Assembly (NCBI GenBank): GCA_947460085.1
Contig: CANHGA010000153.1
Location: forward strand, 1 to 5,269
Origin: Synechococcaceae cyanobacterium
GTDB lineage: Bacteria; Cyanobacteriota; Cyanobacteriia; PCC-6307; Cyanobiaceae
DNA length: 5,269 bases
Direction of reading: 5' to 3'
Positions 1 through 5,269 of the stretch are shown piece by piece. The notes beneath the pieces were generated by a model. The model ran no database searches. It had not been told where the DNA came from and saw nothing but the letters and a program-made list of their open reading frames with translations. Numbering within the stretch: position 1 is the first letter of the stretch; every line of letters starts with the position of its first letter. The position numbers and the translations under genes are program-made.

Positions 1-1
1 A

Positions 2-619
2 AAAACATTATTTTTTTACAGCTACTCAACAAGTTTGGCCCTGGGACGATCCAGCGGAGGCGGGAGCGCTGCAGAGGCCTGGTTGATGAGCCGAGGAGGT
101 TCGGTCCAGGTCAACGGACTGGCCTACGCCGGCAGGCTCTTCTTGGTGACAGAGGCGGCGCGCCCCACCCTGGTGAACCACCTGCCCCTCGAAACCTATG
201 TGGCCTCCGTGGTGGGTTCGGAAATGCCCAGCAGCTGGTCCATGGAGGCCCTTCGGGCCCAGGCCGTGGCAGCCCGTTCCTACGCCCTGGCGCACATGGC
301 AAGACCGGCCAATCGCCATTGGCACCTGGGCGATAACACCCGTTGGCAGGCCTATCAGGGTCTACGTACCAGCAGCGAAAGAACCCGGCAAGCCGTGGCC
401 AGTACGGCAGGCCTGATCCTGAGCTACCAAGGGGCGATCGTGGAAAGTCTCTACGCTGCAACCCGGGAGATCAGCCTGGAAGCCCATGGTCAACTCGGGG
501 CGAGCATGAGCCAGCACGGTGCCCAGGAGTTGGCAGAGCAGGGTCGGAGCTACAACGAAATCCTCGGCCACTACTACCAGGGAGCCTCCCTGGCCCGCCT
601 GCGTTCCGGTGCGACCTGA
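2..619 (+). CDS. SpoIID/LytB-domain protein, 5' end missing (partial)
   Basis: Members of the SpoIID/LytB family act on peptidoglycan: SpoIID is a lytic transglycosylase in endospore formers and LytB is an amidase enhancer. In cyanobacteria they are presumably exported cell-wall proteins. The start of the domain is recognisable as NHLPLETYVASVVGSEMP, followed by EALRAQAVAARSYAL and, at the end, GASMSQHGAQ (497-526) and ILGHYYQGASLARL. The Glu of 'EMP' (221-223) is the residue I would equate with the catalytic Glu of SpoIID; this comes from family knowledge. The segment between SYQGAIVESLYAAT and AHGQLGASMSQ is short, lacking the 'SGG' loop of many relatives. The reading frame is open to the left edge, and the first possible start inside the window is TTG at 35. 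No signal peptide is visible, so the true start is probably outside the window. The stop (617-619) overlaps the next gene, which implies coupling. Confidence 0.87.
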   Translation, partial: KTLFFYSYSTSLALGRSSGGGSAAEAWLMSRGGSVQVNGLAYAGRLFLVTEAARPTLVNHLPLETYVASVVGSEMPSSWSMEALRAQAVAARSYALAHMARPANRHWHLGDNTRWQAYQGLRTSSERTRQAVASTAGLILSYQGAIVESLYAATREISLEAHGQLGASMSQHGAQELAEQGRSYNEILGHYYQGASLARLRSGAT

Positions 620-1436
620 GTCCCTATGGCGCCAGGCCCTGGACCGGACGGACCAGGCCAAGGAATCAAAGGCGTTGGTGCCCCTCAGCACCGAGTTGAT
701 GGCTGCACCCCACCTCAGCCCATTTGTGTTGCGGCGGCTGTTGAGCCAGACGCCAAAACACCTGCGAGCCGATGGGCCAAAACCCAATCCATTCCTGCCG
801 TGGGAAAGGGAGCTGGAAGTCAGCCGATTGGGGGCAAGCCATGTGGTGCTGCTCAACAAATACCCCGTCCAACCGGCCCATGTGCTGGTGATCAGCCAGG
901 GCTGGCAGCCCCAGGAGGGTTGGTTATCGGATTTGGATTGGCAAGCGGTGGCCTCCGTCGCCACTGATACCAATGGCCTCTGGTTCTTCAACAGCTCGCC
1001 TGCCTCGGGGGCAAGCCAGCGCCATCGCCATGTGCAGCTGCTCCCCCGCCAGGCCGGGGAGCCAACTTGCCCCCTGGAGCCGTGGTTCAACAGCCAACTC
1101 CAGGGGGAGCGCGAACGCTTGCCCTGGCTCCATGCCATCAGCAGGCGAACCGATCCCACCAACCATCTGGATTTGCCCAGGCTCTACAACCAGCAGCTGG
1201 AACAACTCGGCCTCGGACGCGCCAATCAAGACCAGAAACCCTTACATCCCTACAACCTGCTATTTAACGATCAATGGTTTATCACCATTCGCCGCGAGAA
1301 GGAGGATTGCGCAGGTTTCAGCCTCAATGCCCTGGGCTTTTCCGGCTATCTATTGGCCACCGACCATTCAGATCTGGACTGGCTTAGGTGCCACGGGCCG
1401 ATGGAATTGTTGAAGCAGGTTGCGACCCCCGCCTAA
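609..1436 (+). CDS. ATP adenylyltransferase (Ap4A phosphorylase family)
   Basis: This family cleaves diadenosine tetraphosphate with phosphate to ATP and ADP in the cytoplasm, and so controls dinucleoside polyphosphate (alarmone) levels. From GTG 609 the protein is 275 residues. In order one sees KPNPFLPWE (58-66), LLNKYPV (80-86), the HIT-like catalytic signature GASQRHRHVQ with His139, His141 and Gln143 in the H-x-H-x-Q pattern, then the C-terminal adenylyltransferase domain with HPYNLLFNDQW (from 213) and NALGFSG (240-246). GTG 609 is preferred over a far upstream ATG at 519: it leaves only an 11-base overlap with the SpoIID gene and keeps the segment SLWRQAL...ALVPLSTEL, which resembles the usual N terminus of this family. 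The next in-frame ATG (699) would cut into that segment. No Shine-Dalgarno sequence is evident, consistent with translational coupling. All expected motifs are intact. Its link with the wall gene may be no more than shared transcription. Confidence 0.91.
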   Translation: MRPESLWRQALDRTDQAKESKALVPLSTELMAAPHLSPFVLRRLLSQTPKHLRADGPKPNPFLPWERELEVSRLGASHVVLLNKYPVQPAHVLVISQGWQPQEGWLSDLDWQAVASVATDTNGLWFFNSSPASGASQRHRHVQLLPRQAGEPTCPLEPWFNSQLQGERERLPWLHAISRRTDPTNHLDLPRLYNQQLEQLGLGRANQDQKPLHPYNLLFNDQWFITIRREKEDCAGFSLNALGFSGYLLATDHSDLDWLRCHGPMELLKQVATPA

Positions 1437-1462
1437 CTCAGATTCCGTAGTTTCACGGTTGT

Positions 1463-1497
1463 GGGGGTAGGGGAGCTGGGGCCTTCGTAGATGGGGG
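1463..1497 (+). other. G-rich tract, possible G-quadruplex ahead of sigma gene
   Basis: The 92-base gap between the adenylyltransferase and sigma genes (1437-1528) contains four G runs on the coding strand: 1463-1467 (5), 1470-1473 (4), 1478-1481 (4) and 1493-1497 (5). The gaps between runs are 2, 4 and 11 bases. That fits a potential intramolecular G-quadruplex, although the last loop is longer than the usual limit of seven. It would lie in the promoter or 5' leader of the sigma factor mRNA. I see no convincing -35/-10 pair, rho-independent terminator or Shine-Dalgarno sequence in the rest of the gap. Folding is an inference from the pattern alone. Confidence 0.4.
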
Positions 1498-1528
1498 AAA
1501 CCAATTCCACCGTTTACAGCCCGCCCAG

Positions 1529-2296
1529 ATGCCCAGCATGAAAAGCCAGACCAAAAGCCAAGCCAGAAACCAAAACAAAAACCAAACCCAAAAACCTGGC
1601 AAAGCAACTGTTGCCAGCCGCAATGGCCGTGTCGAGGAGTATCAAACGCTCGTTAGGCCCATCGCCGCCTTCTATGCGTCCTGCACACCCGAACCCTTCG
1701 ACGACTTGCTGCAGGTGGGGCTGATGGGGTTGATGCGGGCGGCGGAGCTCTACTGCTCGAACAACAGGGCCCCATTTGAGGCGTTTGCCAAACCCCATAT
1801 CAGGGGTGCAATCCTCCACTACCTGCGAGACGCAGCTCCGCTGATTCGCCTGCCACGGCGGGTTGCGGAGCTGCAACAAAAGGCCAAACGGGAACGGGGC
1901 AGGGAGGTTGGTGGGCTTGAGCTCACGGAGAACCAACGCAGGTCCCTCGAGGAGCTCAAGACGTGGCGCCCGCCGATCTCCCTGGACCAACTGCCATGGG
2001 ATGGACTCGACATCGCCGCGCCCTGCGAAGCAGGCCCAGGGATCCAGGCTGAAGACACCGCAGCCGCCGTGGAGGCCCTCCAGGGCCTGGATGCCCAATC
2101 GCAATGGATTGTGGGCAAGGTTGTCCTGGAGGGCTGGAGCTATCGACGGGCGGCAAACCAACTCCAGGTGAGCCCAATGACGGTGCAACGGAGGCTCAAG
2201 CAGGGGCTAGCCCGGGTGAGATCGGCCCTGGAACAGCAGGGCAGCGGCCTGGTTCCTAGTTGGCATCCCTCTCCATTTGCTGCTGGAGGGTGCTGA
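1529..2296 (+). CDS. Group 3 (SigF-like) alternative RNA polymerase sigma factor
   Basis: A sigma-70 family subunit that would direct RNA polymerase to an alternative promoter set; 255 residues. Region 2 spans about 37-110: DDLLQVGLMGLMRAAELY (58-75) is the core-binding part, and FAKPHIRGAILHYLRD followed by IRLPRR (86-111) is the -10 recognition part. Region 4 spans about 183-237, with the helix-turn-helix from YRRAANQLQVSPMTVQRRLK to ARVR. The combination of GLMGLMRAAELY, an 'IRGxIxHYLRD' box and LPRR resembles cyanobacterial SigF-type factors, some of which control pili and surface functions; the regulon here is unknown. Region 3, between about 112 and 180, is poorly conserved to my eye. 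Residues 4-25 form a Lys/Asn/Gln/Thr-rich tail unlike a folded domain. ATG 1529 is the first start after an in-frame stop at 1448-1450; ATG 1538 is an alternative. No Shine-Dalgarno sequence is seen. The last 41 bases overlap a small gene on the other strand. No anti-sigma gene lies beside it. Confidence 0.9.
   Translation: MPSMKSQTKSQARNQNKNQTQKPGKATVASRNGRVEEYQTLVRPIAAFYASCTPEPFDDLLQVGLMGLMRAAELYCSNNRAPFEAFAKPHIRGAILHYLRDAAPLIRLPRRVAELQQKAKRERGREVGGLELTENQRRSLEELKTWRPPISLDQLPWDGLDIAAPCEAGPGIQAEDTAAAVEALQGLDAQSQWIVGKVVLEGWSYRRAANQLQVSPMTVQRRLKQGLARVRSALEQQGSGLVPSWHPSPFAAGGC
1541..1601 (+). repeat. Degenerate A-rich repeat encoding the Lys/Asn/Gln tail of the sigma factor
   Basis: About 60 bases made of imperfect units such as AAAAGCCA, AAAACCAA and AAAAACCA, reading in frame as short K/N/R-x-Q steps (KSQTKSQARNQNKNQTQ). 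It is strongly purine-skewed on the + strand and A-rich, in contrast to the GC-rich coding sequence around it. It may be a slippage-prone tract whose length differs between strains. It contributes a flexible, positively charged extension ahead of sigma region 2. Confidence 0.5.
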
Positions 2297-2435
2297 TCGA
2301 GGCATTGATGGCAGCGAGCTGGCGCTCCACCCCATCGCGCCAAAAGGTGAGCATCCGCATCTTGCGTTCCTGATGACGACGCATGCCGCTAGCACCGGTG
2401 TCGTCAGAGCCGCAGCAGACGAAGGGAGGAAGCAT
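2256..2435 (-). CDS. Small basic protein, hypothetical (42-59 residues)
   Basis: An uninterrupted reading frame on the minus strand, from ATG at 2435-2433 to TAG at 2258-2256, gives 59 residues; an internal ATG at 2384-2382 gives 42. I believe the 42-residue core is real. It reads as a basic stretch (MRRHQERKMRM), then LTFWRDGVERQLAAINASI and STLQQQMERDAN, which looks like one amphipathic, possibly coiled-coil helix. Its codons mostly end in G or C, as in the neighbouring genes. The gap between the sigma and DUF3370 genes would otherwise be empty. I recall similar 'RMLTFWRD' small proteins in cyanobacteria but cannot confirm this without a search. The short form would also leave room for promoters before both this gene and the divergent DUF3370 gene. 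Its 3' end overlaps the sigma gene by 41 bases, tail-to-tail. Function unknown; no membrane segment or metal-binding motif is seen, although the long form has a Cys-Cys pair. Confidence 0.66.
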   Translation of the reverse strand: MLPPFVCCGSDDTGASGMRRHQERKMRMLTFWRDGVERQLAAINASISTLQQQMERDAN

Positions 2436-2466
2436 GGGAAACTTATGGAATGCCCAAAGGTTCTAG
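2424..2466 (+). promoter_or_regulatory. Shine-Dalgarno-like GGGAGGA with a 10-codon reading frame
   Basis: GGGAGGA (2424-2430) is the strongest ribosome-binding-like sequence in the window. Three bases after it, ATG 2434 opens a 10-codon frame (MGNLWNAQRF) ending at TAG 2464-2466, which overlaps the possible DUF3370 start at 2450 in another frame. The spacing is short for initiation at 2434 and long (19 bases) for 2450. It could be a leader peptide, or a chance purine run, because the opposite strand here would be the first codons of the long form of the small minus-strand gene. Confidence 0.2.
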
Positions 2467-4219
2467 CGAGCTGAACCGGGCTACCGAGTCTCGCGCTTCC
2501 CAACCCGTCATGGCAAAGAAGCGCATGCCCAACAAGGATTGGGAACCCGGTAGGCCCAATCCCAGCAGGCCCAGAGAGGGGCTCGCCCCATCCGGAGCGA
2601 TCCGGCGGGATCGCAAGCAAAGAAGCGCCGGCCCAATCGGTAAGAGGCTGGTGGGTCTAGTGGGTCCAGCCTGCTGGCTTGCCGTTGCCTGGATTTGGTT
2701 GCCAGTTCCTTCAAGCCAGGCCTACGTGGCCCTGATGGCTGGCCAACGGGCCAAGCCCCTCAATGGAAGCTTCAATACGGTCCCCGTTCTCCATTCCAAT
2801 CAACCGGAAGAGGTGGAAGGGCCTGGAATCCTGATCAATACCTCCCAAGGAGTGAGTTACGCCGCAGAAACAGGGGCACCCCTAGCCAATCCCGACTACA
2901 CATTTAATGGTGAATTTGGTGTCCACATACACCACAAATACATACCACCCAAAGGCGAACGCTGGTCAGGAAGCCGCAGAAGTGAATTAACCCTTGGCCT
3001 CATCTTAATTAACACCAGTTACCAACCCGTTCACATCCGTTTTGAAGCTGGAGCGGTACGCAACAGTTTTCAAGCACCCTATCTCGCCAACAACCTAATG
3101 GGCGTCAAGCCCCTAGGCATTAGGGCATGGAATACGGGCCCAGGAGATGCGACCGCAACCCAACTTCTACGCGGTAAGTTGGATTCCAATCTCACGGATG
3201 AAATCACCATTCCAGGGCGGAGCAGGGTAGTTCTTTTCCGTACAGAACTTCCTTCCCTGGGCATTGCCAACGCCCTCCTGAGGGGACGCAGCGACGGCCC
3301 GTTTCAAATGGCTGTGGTTGCGGCACGGGAACCGCAGAGCGACTACGACATTGTGGCAGTCCTTGATCAATCAAAACTTGCTCCGGGCAGGGTGTACCTG
3401 AAACGAATCGCTGAAATTAATAACCGTCAAATATTTTCCCGGGTGGGTGGCGTTGCCATCGGAGATACCTTTCAAGCAACAATCAGCCACGATCTCAATA
3501 GCGAGGGGCCGCTGCATGTCCCATTTACCAGCACCAACCGACACAACTTCGGCACCAAGGAGATACAGGTCAATGCCCTGGCCACTCGCATGGTGGATTC
3601 CTCCCTCGACAACGTAGGGACCTACGGGGTTCGCTATGAGGTCACCCTCAATCTCAAGGGAGCAGGTCCCTATGAGTTGGTCATGAGCCACCCCACGGCC
3701 TTTGGGAGATCGAAGCCTTTCACCGCATTCCGTGGCTCAATCCAAATCACAACGGAATCTGGCATTGAAGACATTCATGTAGGCATGCGATCAGGCGAGA
3801 GCCTGACCCTCACCAGTCTCAATCTCAAGCCTGGCGTGAGCAATCCGATCAAGGTGACAATGGTCTATCCAGCTGACGCAACCCCGGGTCACTTACTGAG
3901 TGTGGTTTCAGCCAGCCAACTGGCCCAAGTGAGGGATCGGGATCGTCAAGAAGAAATCGCGAGGCTCGCGGCCCAAAAATCGAGTTCTAAGTTGCTTGGG
4001 GCCCTGATAGCCCCACCGGATCTCTACACCCCAGGTGTTGATGATCTGGGGAATCTCTTCATCCCAGGCACCGGCTTACCAGCTGCACCGCCGCCCGTGA
4101 ATGGTCCCCAGGGACTAACTGGCGACAATCAAATGAATTTATCCCAGGCGCTGGTTCAAAAGTATCAGCGAACCATCGATGGCAATCGACAAGCTCCCTA
4201 CGGTCAACAGGACCGGTAG
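2450..4219 (+). CDS. DUF3370 family protein, membrane-anchored or exported
   Basis: The body matches my memory of DUF3370, a cyanobacterial family of unknown function, usually about 450 residues. The telling parts are PLNGSFNTVPVLHSNQPE (103-120) with GPGILINT after it, ELTLGLILINTS, and YPADATPGHLLSV near 473-485. With ATG 2450 the product is 589 residues. Residues 1-65 are polar and rich in Arg, Lys and Pro. A hydrophobic segment follows at about 66-86, ending in PVPSSQA, where Ser89 and Ala91 fit a signal peptidase site, so the mature domain probably lies outside the cytoplasmic membrane. ATG 2510 (residue 21) or GTG 2651 (next to the hydrophobic segment) are credible later starts; the sequence does not decide between them. 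After the family core a tail of about 100 residues includes a charged stretch (RDRDRQEEIARLAAQK) and a Pro/Gly-rich segment. The gene is followed after two bases by the RHH gene, which suggests an operon. Confidence 0.88.
   Translation: MPKGSSELNRATESRASQPVMAKKRMPNKDWEPGRPNPSRPREGLAPSGAIRRDRKQRSAGPIGKRLVGLVGPACWLAVAWIWLPVPSSQAYVALMAGQRAKPLNGSFNTVPVLHSNQPEEVEGPGILINTSQGVSYAAETGAPLANPDYTFNGEFGVHIHHKYIPPKGERWSGSRRSELTLGLILINTSYQPVHIRFEAGAVRNSFQAPYLANNLMGVKPLGIRAWNTGPGDATATQLLRGKLDSNLTDEITIPGRSRVVLFRTELPSLGIANALLRGRSDGPFQMAVVAAREPQSDYDIVAVLDQSKLAPGRVYLKRIAEINNRQIFSRVGGVAIGDTFQATISHDLNSEGPLHVPFTSTNRHNFGTKEIQVNALATRMVDSSLDNVGTYGVRYEVTLNLKGAGPYELVMSHPTAFGRSKPFTAFRGSIQITTESGIEDIHVGMRSGESLTLTSLNLKPGVSNPIKVTMVYPADATPGHLLSVVSASQLAQVRDRDRQEEIARLAAQKSSSKLLGALIAPPDLYTPGVDDLGNLFIPGTGLPAAPPPVNGPQGLTGDNQMNLSQALVQKYQRTIDGNRQAPYGQQDR
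4209..4212 (+). promoter_or_regulatory. Probable ribosome binding site (AGGA) for the RHH gene
   Basis: AGGA lies nine bases before ATG 4222, within the last codons of the DUF3370 gene. A second AGGA (4218-4221) touches the start codon and is too close to work. The placement supports ATG 4222 as the start and translation coupled to the upstream gene. Confidence 0.4.
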
Positions 4220-4221
4220 GA

Positions 4222-5269
4222 ATGGATCGCAAACGCTTCAGCCTGGAACTCAGCGAAGGTCTCCTCAACAAAATTGATGAGTTCAAGCGGGAATGGGGAC
4301 TAAGGAGCCGGGGCCCCATTGTTGAACGACTGCTTCAAGAGCTACTCAGCACCGAGGACAACGAAGACCTCTACAGCGAAGATATCTACAGTGGCAAACA
4401 AAGCCATGGCCTTGAAAGTAACGATCCCCAAACCAAATCAAACGAAGCCGGCAGCGTTAAACCGCCAGGTAAAGGCCCTAATCAAAATAACCATGGCGCC
4501 TTAAAAGACGATAGCCACCATTCTCCAGACAGTGGCCTGACAAGCAAAGGCCAGACAGGCAACGCAAACAAAGCACCAGATCGTGGTCGGATTGGTGTTG
4601 CAGCAGCACCATCAAACCAGCAAACCAGTATCAAAGCCCTCGATGATTCAGATTTCAACGAACGGGGGGCTCTTGTCTTAGTAGCCAAAGGGGCCGGGGG
4701 CTCCCTAGCCCTTGATTTCGATTCGTCTGACTCAAATGCAGAATCTGCCTTACCTGAAACGTCCTCAAGAAGCGGCGGAATTGATTTACCCGGTTTTGTA
4801 CGGAAACAATCTGCTCAGATCAAAAGGAGTCTGACTCCAACCCATAAAAACGTTAGCCGTCATCAAGAGCCACTACCAACGGTCCCAGTTGACCTCTTGA
4901 CTCAGGCCCTTGAAAGGGCAAAAAACCATTGGCTCGAGCTCTACGGCACACCTGCCAACGACGCCGTTTTAGAAGCTGCCATGGTTTGGCTTGCCAAGGA
5001 TATTTGGCCCCAGTGCGACCAGAGTGAGGGTCGCCTTTTTACATGGTCTCTGGCTTGCTCGGTGATCGAAGCCTTTGCACCAACCTGGCCAGCGGGAGAT
5101 GCAAGTTTTGAAAAAGTGATGGTCATGGCTGGCTTACTTGAAGACCCATTTAGTACGTCGACCCTGCAGCTACGCCTGCCAACCCTGATTCGTCGCTTTG
5201 TGCATCGGTTTAGAACCCGAAAAAGGGGTACATCCTTCCAAGCTTTGGAGCACACCATGACATTGCATG
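4222..5269 (+). CDS. Ribbon-helix-helix protein with long linker and unknown C-terminal domain (3' partial)
   Basis: The frame from ATG 4222 stays open for 349 codons to the right edge. Residues 3-43 look like a ribbon-helix-helix DNA-binding domain of the CopG/Arc type: a short strand (KRFSLEL), helix one (SEGLLNKIDEFKREWG) and helix two (SRGPIVERLLQELL). Such domains dimerise and insert the strand into the major groove. Residues 45-215 form a low-complexity linker rich in Ser, Asn, Asp, Gly and Lys, AT-richer in DNA than the genes to the left. From about 218 a compact domain begins: LLTQALERAKNHWLELYG, LEAAMVWLAKDIWP, FEKVMVMAGLLEDPF and LPTLIRRFVHRFRTRKRG. It is rich in Trp and hydrophobic helices, probably folded, and I do not recognise it. 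The start lies two bases after the DUF3370 stop, so the two are probably co-expressed; the protein might regulate its own operon. It could instead be a chromosome- or plasmid-organising protein; there is no evidence of an adjoining toxin or ParA-like partner. Confidence 0.85.
   Translation, partial: MDRKRFSLELSEGLLNKIDEFKREWGLRSRGPIVERLLQELLSTEDNEDLYSEDIYSGKQSHGLESNDPQTKSNEAGSVKPPGKGPNQNNHGALKDDSHHSPDSGLTSKGQTGNANKAPDRGRIGVAAAPSNQQTSIKALDDSDFNERGALVLVAKGAGGSLALDFDSSDSNAESALPETSSRSGGIDLPGFVRKQSAQIKRSLTPTHKNVSRHQEPLPTVPVDLLTQALERAKNHWLELYGTPANDAVLEAAMVWLAKDIWPQCDQSEGRLFTWSLACSVIEAFAPTWPAGDASFEKVMVMAGLLEDPFSTSTLQLRLPTLIRRFVHRFRTRKRGTSFQALEHTMTLH

Noticed and set aside
362..1162. 266-codon open frame on the minus strand
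   Set aside because: It lies opposite the SpoIID and adenylyltransferase genes, both with clear family motifs. The translated product is Trp/Arg/Ser-rich, as is typical of the reverse strand of GC-rich genes.
1445..1458. Inverted repeat CCGT/ACGG with a six-base loop after the adenylyltransferase gene
   Set aside because: The stem is only four pairs, with no following T run; too weak to call a terminator or operator.
1514..2188. 224-codon open frame on the minus strand
   Set aside because: It is antisense to the sigma factor gene, whose regions 2 and 4 are unmistakable. The minus product has no recognisable motif.
2436..2475. Possible -10 boxes (TATGGA on +, CATAAG on -) between the divergent genes
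   Set aside because: Both match the consensus poorly and neither has a -35 element at suitable spacing.
2207..2620. 137-codon open frame on the minus strand
   Set aside because: It overlaps the more coding-like small gene in another frame and the DUF3370 5' end, and its Pro/Ser/Gly-rich product looks random.
3958..3970. Palindrome CGCGAG-G-CTCGCG
   Set aside because: It lies inside the DUF3370 coding sequence, is a single copy, and is explained by ordinary Arg/Ala/Leu codons; probably chance.
4941..5258. 105-codon open frame on the minus strand
   Set aside because: It is opposite the C-terminal domain of the RHH protein, whose + frame is open for 349 codons with sensible domain structure.
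4222..5269. Toxin-antitoxin reading of the RHH gene
   Set aside because: RHH domains are common in antitoxins, but the protein is far longer than those, and the neighbour is a large DUF3370 envelope protein rather than a small toxin.

Overview
The window looks like chromosomal DNA from a cyanobacterium, most likely of the Synechococcus/Cyanobium (picocyanobacterial) group. The grounds are a DUF3370 protein (a family known almost only from cyanobacteria), a SigF-type group 3 sigma factor with the cyanobacterial-style 'IRGAI.HYLRD' region 2, an Ap4A phosphorylase-type ATP adenylyltransferase, and dense packing with overlapping genes. No mobile element, tRNA, rRNA or CRISPR array was found, and no stretch over 300 bases lacks a gene.

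Layout. Bases 2-619 (+) hold a SpoIID/LytB-domain protein, cut by the left edge. Its stop codon lies inside the start of an ATP adenylyltransferase gene (609-1436, +, GTG start), so the two are probably co-transcribed. A 92-base G-rich gap (1437-1528) carries four runs of four or five G. Then comes a group 3 sigma factor (1529-2296, +) with a repetitive Lys/Asn/Gln-rich tail at its N terminus. A small gene of 42-59 codons (2256-2435, -) runs tail-to-tail into the sigma gene and head-to-head with the next one.

The right half is a probable two-gene operon on the + strand. It has a long DUF3370 protein with an N-terminal membrane/signal segment (2450-4219) and, two bases after its stop, a gene that stays open to the right edge (4222-5269). 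That gene encodes an N-terminal ribbon-helix-helix DNA-binding domain, a long polar linker and an unrecognised C-terminal domain.

How they may work together: SpoIID acts on the cell wall, the adenylyltransferase on dinucleoside polyphosphates, and the sigma factor on promoter choice; nothing in the sequence ties these into one pathway. The most interesting parts are the RHH-linker-unknown domain protein coupled to a secreted or membrane-anchored DUF3370 protein, the small antisense-side gene, and the possible G-quadruplex ahead of the sigma gene. I did not find convincing evidence of a wholly new defence or mobile system here.
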